Under the pieces are notes generated by a model that was not told the DNA's origin, ran no database searches, and was given only the letters and a program-made list of their open reading frames with translations. Source: Deinococcus psychrotolerans (GTDB lineage Bacteria; Deinococcota; Deinococci; Deinococcales; Deinococcaceae). Taken from it: a stretch of 64,000 bases of DNA. The stretch spans positions 451,056 through 515,055 of the forward strand of contig NZ_CP034184.1 in the NCBI RefSeq assembly GCF_003860465.1, read 5' to 3'. Shown here piece by piece: positions 24,995 to 33,156 of this stretch. Position 1 is the first letter of the stretch; each line of letters opens with the position of its first letter. Made by a program: the position numbers and the translations under genes.

Positions 24995-25122
24995 TTCTAT
25001 TAATGATCAGGTGTTGCTGCCGTCCGTCTGCCACTCCACTGAGCTCCTGAAACATGGACGTTAAAGAGACGCTCGTCTGCTTTCTCCAAACGTGCAGGAG
25101 GGACAAGTCTGCTTCCGGGCAG

Positions 25123-27822
25123 TCAGCAGAACGACCAGGCGGTGAATTGCGCCTTCAAGGTTGCTCCTGACCGCCGCGTCAAGGCGCTAAGAGGCGCTTC
25201 CAGTGGCCCAAGCGGGACGTCCATCACGGCCTTCAGAATCTCGAGGACTTGCCAGAATATCTCCTGACGCCGGGTAGATGCGGATTGGCCCTGCGGTGGC
25301 AGTGTTTCGGAGCGCCACATTTGCGGGGTCAGGACAAAGCGCTGCTCTGAACCCGTCCCGTACTTGAACAGCAACCCCAGGTTGCTTGAGCGCTTCACTG
25401 TTCTCACAGTCAGCGTCTGCCAGACTTCGTACGCCTCCAGGAAGTGGCCGAGCGTCAGTTCGGAGCGGTGGGCGATCTGGATCCCCACGCCGTTCGCTTC
25501 CGGCTGCATCACAGAGCGCTGATCTACAGGCAACTGCAACGAAGGCACGCCCGGAAGCAGATACGAATCGTGAAGCGTCCCAACCAAGCCAGGATCACCG
25601 GCAGCGTGGAGACGAGCGAGCTCCTGTTCGAGATGATCCTGGGCACGCCCCCTCAGACGAGCGATGCGCCGCAGCGTTTCCTGGTGCTGGCGAGTGGCTA
25701 CGTGGGTCCACTGCGCAGCGCAAGCCGCTTCGAATTGTATCGCAGCTTCCTTCACTAATTGAGGAGGGCACACCAGTGCGCCTTCCTCAAGCCCCTCCAG
25801 CGCTTCGGTGCGTGCATTCAGCCGCTGCAGGGCCCGCTGCAGTTCAGGCACGGGAGAGCACTCTGGCTGCACGCCGGTTGTCTGGCTCCATAAGTTCAGG
25901 AGCGCCTGCTCTTCTACGGTGGGGGAGCGGTTCTTGAATCCACGTGCCTGAACGATTGTCCATCCAACCCGATTCGGTTCAGTGGTCAATTCCAGCGTCA
26001 ATCGGGGCTGAATCACCTCGCCTGGCAGCTGTTCGAGGATGCGGATAATTCGGATGTGCCCGGCCCGCACGCTTTGGGCACACCCGCCCCAGCCGACACA
26101 GTGCCCCAGCAGCTGACCGTCTTCCACCAGTTCCTGCGGATGGCGTGCCACCCGGACGTCCCAGCAGCCGTCTGCCCAGACCACGCGGCGTTCGAGTGCC
26201 AGGTCCGCAGCATCCAACGTGAAGCGCTCTTCGCCGCCGAGCACCTCCTCCAAGGCTGATTCGCTCACTCCAGTCGATTGGCATACCTCGGTTTTCAGGC
26301 GCCTCAGTTGCCGGTGGTGCTCAGCCATCACGCTTTTGAGATTGGAAATGGCTTCTTCAAGACCTGGAGCGCACCGCAGCGCCAATTGCTCTTTCCAGGC
26401 CCAGCGCACTTCGGACTGCGCCTGACTCGATTTGGCGTGGTCAGGCAAGGCGTCCAGAGCGGTCTGAAGCTCAGAAAATGCCGTTTGAAGGGTGCCTGCT
26501 GAAGCGGCACTTCCCAGGCGCAAGACACCACGGCCCGTCAGCAGCGCACTCAAGTCCTGAAGGGGAAGGCGCGTTTCTTCCAGCAGTGCCAGCACCGCAG
26601 CGAACAGATCTTTGAGTTCTTCGAAGGTTCGGTCCAGCACTCGCTCGCGCACCGGTAACCACGTCGGCCCAGCCGTATCCAGGCCTGGAATCAGCTGATG
26701 CAGTGGTCCGCCGATGGCTTCTGCCGCCAGACAGTCCTGGAGATGAGCGTCCGCTGCCCACGCAGCCGTCCAGCAGCTGCGGCGCACCGCTTCCTTTCCG
26801 GCCCTTCTGGCGGGGAGGCTTCCCTTACCTGCCTCGAAGAAAAGGTCCTCCTGCAGGTTTCGGCGCACCTTTACCGCTAGGGCCGCCACCGGCCCGTGAT
26901 GCACCTTCGGCAGCAGCCGCCTCAGGGCCACCGAAGCGCCCAGGGCACCCTGCACGGCTTGCCGGACGTCCGCTTCGTCAAACGCCAATAGGGCCGGGTC
27001 GAGCACCGCTGCGAGCGCCCAGCGGACCCGGCGGACGAATGAGTCAGCATCTGGATCGACGTTCAAGAGGGCCGGTGCAGCCATTCTTTGCTTCACCTTC
27101 GAGTGGGTGTTGAAGAGCTGGTCTTGAAGTCGTAGGCGCAACGTCAGCCGTGCTGCCGGGTCACGTGGCAGTGGAGGCGGAACCAACTGTGATGATCCGA
27201 AGCTGGACTGCTGCAGGAGCGCCGCACACGTCACATGAGCGGTGATGGCCAACGCCTGCTGCGGGTGAGGGAGCGACCAACGGCGGAGGTCATGCAGTTG
27301 CCAGGTTTCGCTGAGTGTGGCCTGAGCCCCGAAGGCCCTGTTGAGCGGATGCCAGGGGAGGGCGGTGCAAGCGGCTCGTTTGGGATTTCCGTCCCAGCCC
27401 TTGCCCTCATCCCAGGCGGCCGAGAGGTCGAGTACCCCCCGCAACGCTAACATCCGTCCCAACCGGCGTTCCACAGCCCGGCTACCCCGCTGTTCAGCAG
27501 TTTGCTCGCGCACCAGCAGCTCAGGAAGTTGGTCGGCCTCTTCGAGAATCTGCCCGTGCAGCGCTACCAGCGCTGCGTCCAGTTGCTGAGGATCAGCGCG
27601 TTGCCAGGCAAGCGGCGCTTCCTGCCCGAACGTCACGCGAACCGCGCGCGGCCCGGCATGCAGCACCGCGCCTGCTGGCAACTCCGGTCCTGAGCCAATC
27701 ACCACGTGGGTGGCGCTGCGTCCTAGAGCGACTTGTACTTCAAGAGCCTGAACCACTTGCGGCGCGTCAGGCCAGGCCCGCATGGGAGACGAAGATTCTG
27801 GGAGAGGAGGTGCAGCAGGCAT
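25123..27822 (-). CDS. Large PcfJ-like plasmid protein
   Basis: 899 residues from ATG 27822 (MPAAPPLPESS); an in-frame ATG 29 codons upstream is less likely because those codons read through a sequence resembling an IS end. The C-terminal half holds a PcfJ-type domain: ERRVVWADGCWDVRVA, GQLLGHCVGWGG, GHIRIIRILEQLP, TLELTTEPNRVGWTIVQARG, FKNRSPTVEEQ. PcfJ proteins are encoded on conjugative plasmids and phages; their function is unknown. The N-terminal 500 residues are Leu/Ala-rich and unassigned. Transcribed alone on this strand. Confidence 0.7.
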   Translation of the reverse strand: MPAAPPLPESSSPMRAWPDAPQVVQALEVQVALGRSATHVVIGSGPELPAGAVLHAGPRAVRVTFGQEAPLAWQRADPQQLDAALVALHGQILEEADQLPELLVREQTAEQRGSRAVERRLGRMLALRGVLDLSAAWDEGKGWDGNPKRAACTALPWHPLNRAFGAQATLSETWQLHDLRRWSLPHPQQALAITAHVTCAALLQQSSFGSSQLVPPPLPRDPAARLTLRLRLQDQLFNTHSKVKQRMAAPALLNVDPDADSFVRRVRWALAAVLDPALLAFDEADVRQAVQGALGASVALRRLLPKVHHGPVAALAVKVRRNLQEDLFFEAGKGSLPARRAGKEAVRRSCWTAAWAADAHLQDCLAAEAIGGPLHQLIPGLDTAGPTWLPVRERVLDRTFEELKDLFAAVLALLEETRLPLQDLSALLTGRGVLRLGSAASAGTLQTAFSELQTALDALPDHAKSSQAQSEVRWAWKEQLALRCAPGLEEAISNLKSVMAEHHRQLRRLKTEVCQSTGVSESALEEVLGGEERFTLDAADLALERRVVWADGCWDVRVARHPQELVEDGQLLGHCVGWGGCAQSVRAGHIRIIRILEQLPGEVIQPRLTLELTTEPNRVGWTIVQARGFKNRSPTVEEQALLNLWSQTTGVQPECSPVPELQRALQRLNARTEALEGLEEGALVCPPQLVKEAAIQFEAACAAQWTHVATRQHQETLRRIARLRGRAQDHLEQELARLHAAGDPGLVGTLHDSYLLPGVPSLQLPVDQRSVMQPEANGVGIQIAHRSELTLGHFLEAYEVWQTLTVRTVKRSSNLGLLFKYGTGSEQRFVLTPQMWRSETLPPQGQSASTRRQEIFWQVLEILKAVMDVPLGPLEAPLSALTRRSGATLKAQFTAWSFC

Positions 27823-28409
27823 CTGTTCGTAGTTTACTGGCCAACCTAGCACCCCGACATCCGCTAGATGGCCCAGTTTGGCAGTAAGTGAAACGTAACT
27901 GCTCAGCACGAATCAAGACGTGTCAAGCAGTCATTGCTCCTGCTCCGCAAGGGGGCCGCTGAGTAGTTACGATCTGGAGACGTTTGCCCGTCCCCAGAAC
28001 GACGCTGGGGGGGAGCAACAGCATGATCAAACCAATGCTGATGCCGCTCCACGCCTTTGTCCCAGCGCTCAAACTTCAGGAAAAGTGCACGGTACAGGAC
28101 GTTATCCGTCTGGAGCAGGAAACGGACGAGACGTGGTTCCAGCACCGCACTGAGCAGTCTAGGACGATACAGCCCATCGTTGTCCAGCAGGAACGCGGCT
28201 GGTGCTTTCATCTGCGTGAGCAGCGCGGCAAGTGCTGACTGAAAGTGGTGCTGACCAGGTGGCTGGCAAGCTATCCGACCAGACATTCACATCAGCTCCA
28301 TGAAGTTTTCTGCGCCCACTTCCATCTGTCCCCTATCAAAGAGGAAGACCATGAAAAACCGTGTTTGAAGTCCAACACGCTCGCCTTCTTGATTTTTTGG
28401 GAGAATCCC
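27823..28409. other. Region between PcfJ-like gene and dps
   Basis: A minus-strand frame at 27903-28286 (ALAALLTQMKAPAAFLLD, LLSAVLEPRLVRFLLQTDN) has some protein character but no recognised family and no ribosome site. At 28351-28368, ATGAAAAACCGTGTTTGA (MKNRV) has a GAGGAAG ribosome site and could be a leader peptide for dps. A GATGGCCCAGTTTGGCAG segment at 27868 resembles an IS end. Confidence 0.35.
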
Positions 28410-28946
28410 ATGACCCAGACCACCCCCAAGACCGCTGCTTATCCCGCCCCAGAAGCCCTGAAGACCCCAACCGACCTGAAGGCCGAGGGGATTCAGAAGA
28501 TTGTCGAAGCTATCAATCCGATCATCGCTGACGCTTACGCGGTCTACCTGAAGACCAAGAACTTTCACTGGCATCTGTCTGGCAGCCACTTCCGCGATTA
28601 TCACCTAATGCTCGACGAGCAGGCCGACCAGCTCATCGGCAGCACCGATCCGCTGGCCGAGCGTGTTCGCAAGCTGGGCGGCACTACGCTTCGATCCATC
28701 TCGCACATCTCGGGCCTCCAGACCGTGCAAGACAACAACGCCGACTTCGTGGCTCCTTTAGATATGCTGCGCGAACTGATGGCCGATAACCAGAGCATCG
28801 CCGCCAGCATGCGAAAGGCGCATGAAGTGTGTGACGACGCCCGTGACTACGCCACCTCCAGCTTGCTGGAAGTGTTGATCGACGAGACCGAGCGCCGCAC
28901 CTGGTTTTTGTTTGAGGTGGTGCAGGGCGGCGAACAGACCCGCTAA
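28410..28946 (+). CDS. dps: Dps family DNA-binding ferritin
   Basis: 178 residues from ATG 28410 (GGGAG upstream). Ferroxidase features of Dps: KTKNFHWHLSGSHFRDYHLMLDEQADQL (H and D/E ligands), then GGTTLRSISHIS and a C-terminal helix DDARDYATSSLLEVLIDETERRTWFLFEV. A 30-residue Lys/Pro-containing tail precedes the bundle, as in Deinococcus Dps1/Dps-type proteins where it aids DNA or metal binding. It oxidises Fe(II) with peroxide and shields DNA under stress. Confidence 0.92.
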   Translation: MTQTTPKTAAYPAPEALKTPTDLKAEGIQKIVEAINPIIADAYAVYLKTKNFHWHLSGSHFRDYHLMLDEQADQLIGSTDPLAERVRKLGGTTLRSISHISGLQTVQDNNADFVAPLDMLRELMADNQSIAASMRKAHEVCDDARDYATSSLLEVLIDETERRTWFLFEVVQGGEQTR

Positions 28947-28977
28947 CACCCTTTCTTTTAAGTTTGTTCTAGACCAT

Positions 28978-29010
28978 AACCGCCCAGGAGAACCATCAAC
29001 TCGGCGGTTT
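28978..29010 (+). terminator. Possible intrinsic terminator after dps
   Basis: AACCGCC (28978-28984) pairs with GGCGGTTTT near 29002-29010. The loop is long (about 17 nt), so the call is tentative; it overlaps the end of the convergent kinase gene. Confidence 0.4.
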
Positions 29011-30282
29011 TGCGCTACCTTCGAGGTTGGCCGGAATGTTAGGCAAGTGCAGCTGCACCGTTAAGCCTTGAGGTGAATTGGACGCCAGTCGCACCGTACC
29101 GCCGTGAACCTCCGCGACGCGCTGCACGATGGCCAGGCCCAGGCCACTCCCGCTCTCACGGGTGCCGGGCACACGGTAAAACGCCTCCATCAAGCGGGGC
29201 AGCGCGTCCGGTGGCACACCGGGGCCCGCGTCGCTGACCGACAAAACGATCTGCTGATCGGCAGCAGCTAAGCCTACGGTGGCTGCCGCTCTGGGCGCGT
29301 ATTTATTGACGTTGATCAATAGATTGATCAGAACCTGACTGATCAACGCCTGACTTCCGGAAAATGGCAGGTGGGCCGGGCCGCAGTACGCTGCGCCGTG
29401 TTGCTGGGCCAGTGCACCGCTGATCTCGCCCAGGTCGAAGATTTCATGCTCGGCACTGTTCTCGCGGGAGAGCAGCAGCAGCGCTCCCGTCAGGGCGGCG
29501 AGCCGCTCGACTTGCTGGTCGACCGTGGCGATCAGTTCGGCGTCACTGATCCAGCCTTGGGCGTTGGCGTCCACCTGCGCCCGCAGCGCCGCAAGTGGCG
29601 TGCGGAACTCGTGGGAGGCGTGGCGCACGAATTCTGTTTCACGCTGCCGAAAGGCTGAAAGCCGCTGGAGCATGGTATTGAAGCTGCGGGCCAGTCGGGC
29701 GATTTCGACTTGACCTTGTGGCGCGTCCACCCGTTCATCCAGTTGCCCAGATTGCGCTACCCGTTCGGCGGCCCGCGAGAGATCACTGATGGGCCGCACC
29801 ATGCTCCGGCTCACCAGCAGCGCCGCCGCCACACCCAGCAGCGACATCACCACCACCGACAGCGTGACGGTGGCCAGATAAGCGGCCAAGCCCTGATGGT
29901 AAGACCGCAGCGGAATACTGGCCTGTAAGAGCGTCCCTGCTCCCAGATCTGGCACCGCGAGTTGCTGGGTCAACCACTCGTCGCTGTGCTTGTCGTCGTC
30001 GCCGTGCTGGGTGGCGGTCTGGGGAAAGGGACCGCCGTATTCCTGAATCACCTTTTCACGCCGGATCAAGCGGGCGCGGATACCGTTCTCGTTGGGCAGG
30101 TAGGTCGGGGTGTCCCCTTCCTTGCGATCATGGGCCAGCGCGGCAAGGTAGGTACTCAGGTCGTTGCGCAGGGCCGCATTGGCAGTCTGGCGGAAGGTCA
30201 GGAAACCGAAAAAGCCCTGAGCCAACAGCGCTCCCGTGACAATCAGGGCGATCAGCAGCGCCAGTCGGACGCCCAGCTTCAT
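28996..30282 (-). CDS. HAMP-containing sensor histidine kinase
   Basis: 428 residues: TM1 (about 7-29), extracellular sensor segment, TM2 (about 135-158), HAMP (about 160-210), HisKA with phospho-acceptor H224 in HASHEFRTPL, and HATPase_c (N box LLINVNKYAP, G boxes DAGPGVPP and GSGLGLAIV). Overlaps its response regulator by 4 nt. It is divergent from a heme membrane protein and Rieske protein, so it may sense redox or envelope oxidation; that is inference from position. Confidence 0.92.
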   Translation of the reverse strand: MKLGVRLALLIALIVTGALLAQGFFGFLTFRQTANAALRNDLSTYLAALAHDRKEGDTPTYLPNENGIRARLIRREKVIQEYGGPFPQTATQHGDDDKHSDEWLTQQLAVPDLGAGTLLQASIPLRSYHQGLAAYLATVTLSVVVMSLLGVAAALLVSRSMVRPISDLSRAAERVAQSGQLDERVDAPQGQVEIARLARSFNTMLQRLSAFRQRETEFVRHASHEFRTPLAALRAQVDANAQGWISDAELIATVDQQVERLAALTGALLLLSRENSAEHEIFDLGEISGALAQQHGAAYCGPAHLPFSGSQALISQVLINLLINVNKYAPRAAATVGLAAADQQIVLSVSDAGPGVPPDALPRLMEAFYRVPGTRESGSGLGLAIVQRVAEVHGGTVRLASNSPQGLTVQLHLPNIPANLEGSAKPPS

Positions 30283-30974
30283 GGTCGGCGCTCCAGATTC
30301 GCCAGGCCCAGTTGATAGCCGCGCTGAACCGTCTGGATCACCTCGGGACTGAGTTTGGCCCGCAGATGATGAACACAGACTTTGACCACGCCGGGGTCGC
30401 TGGCCCGCTCACCCCAGACCACATCCATCAGTTCCTCTGCCGAGAAGACGCGTCCGGGTGCGCGGGCCAGACGTTCCAGCACGTCGTATTCCCGCAAGCT
30501 GAGCATCACGGTGCGGCCCTCCCATTCGACTCGGTGCGTCACCAAATCGAGCGACAACGGGCCGTAGCTCAGCAGATCGGTCTTGGCCTCGCTGACCCGC
30601 CGCAGCAGCGCCCGAACCCGCGAAAGCAGTTCGGAGAGATGAAACGGCTTGGTCAGGTAATCGTCGCCACCGAGATCCAGCCCCTCCAGGCGATCATCCA
30701 GGCTGTCGCGGGCCGTCAGAAACAGCAGACTGCCCCGGTAGCCCGCTGCCCGCATCTCACGGGCCAGCACAAACCCGCCGGCCTCGTCTTCGGGGAGCTG
30801 CACATCCAGCACCGCCAGATCGGGTTCCAGGGTCAGCACAGCGGCCCGCGCGTGGGTCAGATCAGCGGCGTAGTTTACCGTGTAACCTTGCGCGGCCAGT
30901 GCTCGCCGCAGCGGCAAGGCAATCGCCTCCTCATCTTCTACCAGCAAGATCAGCACCCTGATCTCCGGCAACAC
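30279..30974 (-). CDS. OmpR-family response regulator
   Basis: 231 residues. Receiver domain with acidic pocket (VEDEE), phospho-acceptor D57 (LAVLDVQLP), conserved T and K (FLTARDS, YLTKPF), and a C-terminal winged helix (LSLREYDVLERLARAPGRVFSAEELMDVVWG, VHHLRAKL, QTVQRGYQL). A shorter start at an in-frame GTG (VLILLVEDE) is possible. Tandem repeats in the divergent promoter are a likely binding site. Confidence 0.92.
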   Translation of the reverse strand: MLPEIRVLILLVEDEEAIALPLRRALAAQGYTVNYAADLTHARAAVLTLEPDLAVLDVQLPEDEAGGFVLAREMRAAGYRGSLLFLTARDSLDDRLEGLDLGGDDYLTKPFHLSELLSRVRALLRRVSEAKTDLLSYGPLSLDLVTHRVEWEGRTVMLSLREYDVLERLARAPGRVFSAEELMDVVWGERASDPGVVKVCVHHLRAKLSPEVIQTVQRGYQLGLANLERRP

Positions 30975-31024
30975 CTGGCATGTCTGTTCACCTGTTCAGC
31001 ATGCGCGGGTGGGGTTACGACTGG

Positions 31025-31049
31025 GTTAAATGTAAGGGGTTAAACGTAA
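31025..31049 (+). promoter_or_regulatory. Tandem GTTAAAYGTAA repeat, likely response-regulator site
   Basis: GTTAAATGTAA (31025-31035) and GTTAAACGTAA (31039-31049) are direct repeats differing at one base, 14 bp apart start to start. They lie in the 132-bp divergent region between the response regulator and the MsrQ-like gene. Tandem direct repeats are the usual OmpR-family target. Confidence 0.55.
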
Positions 31050-31106
31050 CCAGGCTATAACCGCCGCGTTTTACGGTTGCTCCAGAAAGACCATCAAGGA
31101 GACGAG

Positions 31107-31700
31107 ATGAAGAACTGGATTTTACGTTACTGGCTGCTGATGCTGGGTCTGCTGCCCCTGCCAGTCCTGGCATTCCGGGCTTATCAGGGCGGCGCGTTTG
31201 AGATCATGAACCCGGCTGGAACCCTCTCCACGCTGGCGTTTGTGGGTTGTATGTCGTGTACGCCGCTGTATTTGCTGATTCGTCAGGCCTGGCTGCTCAA
31301 ACTCAAACGCCCTCTGGGGGTACTGGCCTTCGGCTACGGCGCACTGCACTTGCTGGCCTACGCTGTGGATCTGGGCACCATCCAAGACAGTGTGAACGAA
31401 ACTCTTCATAAGCCCTCGTACCTGTGGGGTCTGGCGGCCCTGCTGGTGATGCTGCCGCTGGCGCTGACCTCCAACAAAGCGGCGATGAAACTGCTCAAGC
31501 GCAACTGGAAGCGCCTTCAGCAAGCCTCGTATGCGGTGGTGGGCTTGCTGATCGCCCACTTGTTGCTGCTGCCGCACATCAAAGTCGAGTATCAACTCTT
31601 CGCACTGATTTTGCTGGCCGGGCTGCTGATGCGCCTCCCGCCGATGCGCCGCTTGCTAAACCAACGCCCGCTCACCTTCAAGTTGCTTAATCGCAACTGA
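31107..31700 (+). CDS. MsrQ/YedZ-like heme-binding membrane protein
   Basis: 197 residues, about six membrane helices; ATG 31107 after AAGGAG. Ferric-reductase-like fold: LIRQAWLLKLKRPLGVLAFGYGALHLLAYAV with candidate heme histidines (H in ALHLL, H in LIAHLLLLPH). MsrQ passes quinol or flavin electrons to the exported methionine-sulfoxide reductase MsrP. Here the partner gene encodes a Rieske protein instead, so the electron acceptor may be different. Confidence 0.75.
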   Translation: MKNWILRYWLLMLGLLPLPVLAFRAYQGGAFEIMNPAGTLSTLAFVGCMSCTPLYLLIRQAWLLKLKRPLGVLAFGYGALHLLAYAVDLGTIQDSVNETLHKPSYLWGLAALLVMLPLALTSNKAAMKLLKRNWKRLQQASYAVVGLLIAHLLLLPHIKVEYQLFALILLAGLLMRLPPMRRLLNQRPLTFKLLNRN

Positions 31701-31730
31701 AGCACAGATTCACCGCCAAGGAGAAAAGAT

Positions 31731-32234
31731 ATGTTCAAGTCTCCACAGATCGATCAGATGACAGAAGCTGACTTGGGCCGCCGCGACGCTCTGCGCGTGA
31801 TCGGCTGCTTGCTGTGTGCTGCTGCCGTACCTGCCGTCTGGTCACAGGCTCAGGCCCAGTCGTTGAGTGCGCCTCTCAACCTTCTCAAGCCTACTGAGAC
31901 GCTGGCCGCTGACGAGTTCAAGCTGATGTCAGTGGCGGGTGATCCGGCGATTCTGTATGCCAGCAAAACCCAAATCGTAGGCGGCGTGAAGCGGGGGCAG
32001 GTCTGGCTGACCGTCTATTCCCGTATCTGCTCACACCGCAGTACCGTGGTGATTGATCCGCCGCAGAATCAGGTCATGACCTGCCCCAAACATCATCAAG
32101 CATACGACCTCGCCACTGGGCAACCGACAGGCTATGTCCACCGTACTTCAGACCCGCTGGCTCAGTACGGTCTTCAGGTAAGACCTGATCAGTCGGTCTG
32201 GATCACTGGACTGATTCGTCCGCAAGCGGGGTGA
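31731..32234 (+). CDS. Tat-exported Rieske [2Fe-2S] protein
   Basis: 167 residues. The N-terminus has a twin-arginine motif (GRRDALRVIG) and a hydrophobic stretch to QAQAQ, then a Rieske domain with C100-x-H102 (ICSHRS) and C118-PK-H121 (TCPKHHQAYD) cluster ligands. It lies 30 bp after the MsrQ-like gene, so heme membrane protein and Rieske protein probably form one small electron-transfer chain across the membrane. Confidence 0.85.
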   Translation: MFKSPQIDQMTEADLGRRDALRVIGCLLCAAAVPAVWSQAQAQSLSAPLNLLKPTETLAADEFKLMSVAGDPAILYASKTQIVGGVKRGQVWLTVYSRICSHRSTVVIDPPQNQVMTCPKHHQAYDLATGQPTGYVHRTSDPLAQYGLQVRPDQSVWITGLIRPQAG

Positions 32235-32387
32235 ACTGCGCTTTTCGGGTTAAGTGTATCCGTGGGCATTTCGAGAAGTTGAGTGTTTTCCTGACGAACT
32301 GCCCAAGTCGTTGACGCAACGTGTTGCTAAGATCACCCTGATGGCCACCCCGATCAAGCAGATTTTCTCTCTCTACGCCAGAATTGT

Positions 32388-33098
32388 ATGGAGGCGATTC
32401 CTACCGCTTACAGGCGCGTTCCTCAGTCGGTCAGGTATTGGAACGATGAACAGGATGACGCGGCAGATCGCTGCATTTGGCGGCGCAACTCTTACATCCC
32501 TGTTGTCGTGGCTGATCTTGTCACTTGGCCTGCTACGGATGAGCGTCATGCAACCAGTCAGGCAGCCCTGATCGCGCGTATTCTGGGTGTCCTGCTCAGC
32601 CTACTTGTCGTCCTGGCTTCGAGTGACTGGATGCAGCGATGTCTCGGTTGGCACGGCCTGCCGCTGGCCCTCACCGTGCAGGTGCTGCTGATGTGGTGGG
32701 CACTTTATCTCCTGTGGGCCATGCCGCTACCGCTGCGTGTGGACTGGTTCCGGGTGCGTCCCTGGGAAACGCCGCTTTACCGCCGCCTGGGAATCTACGC
32801 CTACAGAGATTTGCTGAGAGTTATGGGTTGGGAACGCCTACGCCGTCAGGCTCAGGGTTTTGATGGCACGCGGGCCAGCCTGCAGCCCTACGAGCGCCGC
32901 ACCCGCGAGGCCGAGTTCAGCCACGTCCTGCTGAGCGGGGTCAACCTGATGCTCATACTGATCAGCAACTTGCGTGGACAGGTGGACACGGCAGGCTGGC
33001 TGCTGGCCACTGGCCTTTTTTTGCACGTTTACCCCGTCATGCTTCAGCGCACCCTCCGTGAACGCCTTCAGCGCCTGGTTATTCCAGGCTCGTCTTGA
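32388..33098 (+). CDS. Membrane protein resembling carotenoid-glycoside acyltransferases
   Basis: About 236 residues if begun at 32388, but the first 60 residues look non-membrane and the true start may be later (near LIARILGVLL, about 32560) or involve a frameshift from the overlapping frame at 32341-32571. Core helices LGVLLSLLVVLASS, ALTVQVLLMWWALYLLWAM, LLSGVNLMLILI, WLLATGLFLHVYPVMLQR. The segment DWFRVRPWETPLYRRLGIYAYRDLLR resembles glycosyl-diaponeurosporenoate acyltransferase (CrtO) proteins. A glycosyltransferase gene lies convergent next to it, which fits carotenoid glycoside-ester modification. Confidence 0.5.
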   Translation: MEAIPTAYRRVPQSVRYWNDEQDDAADRCIWRRNSYIPVVVADLVTWPATDERHATSQAALIARILGVLLSLLVVLASSDWMQRCLGWHGLPLALTVQVLLMWWALYLLWAMPLPLRVDWFRVRPWETPLYRRLGIYAYRDLLRVMGWERLRRQAQGFDGTRASLQPYERRTREAEFSHVLLSGVNLMLILISNLRGQVDTAGWLLATGLFLHVYPVMLQRTLRERLQRLVIPGSS

Positions 33099-33156
33099 CA
33101 AATCTGCAACTTCGGGAAACGGTAGAACCCCCCTACACCTGCTGCTGTGGATTGAG

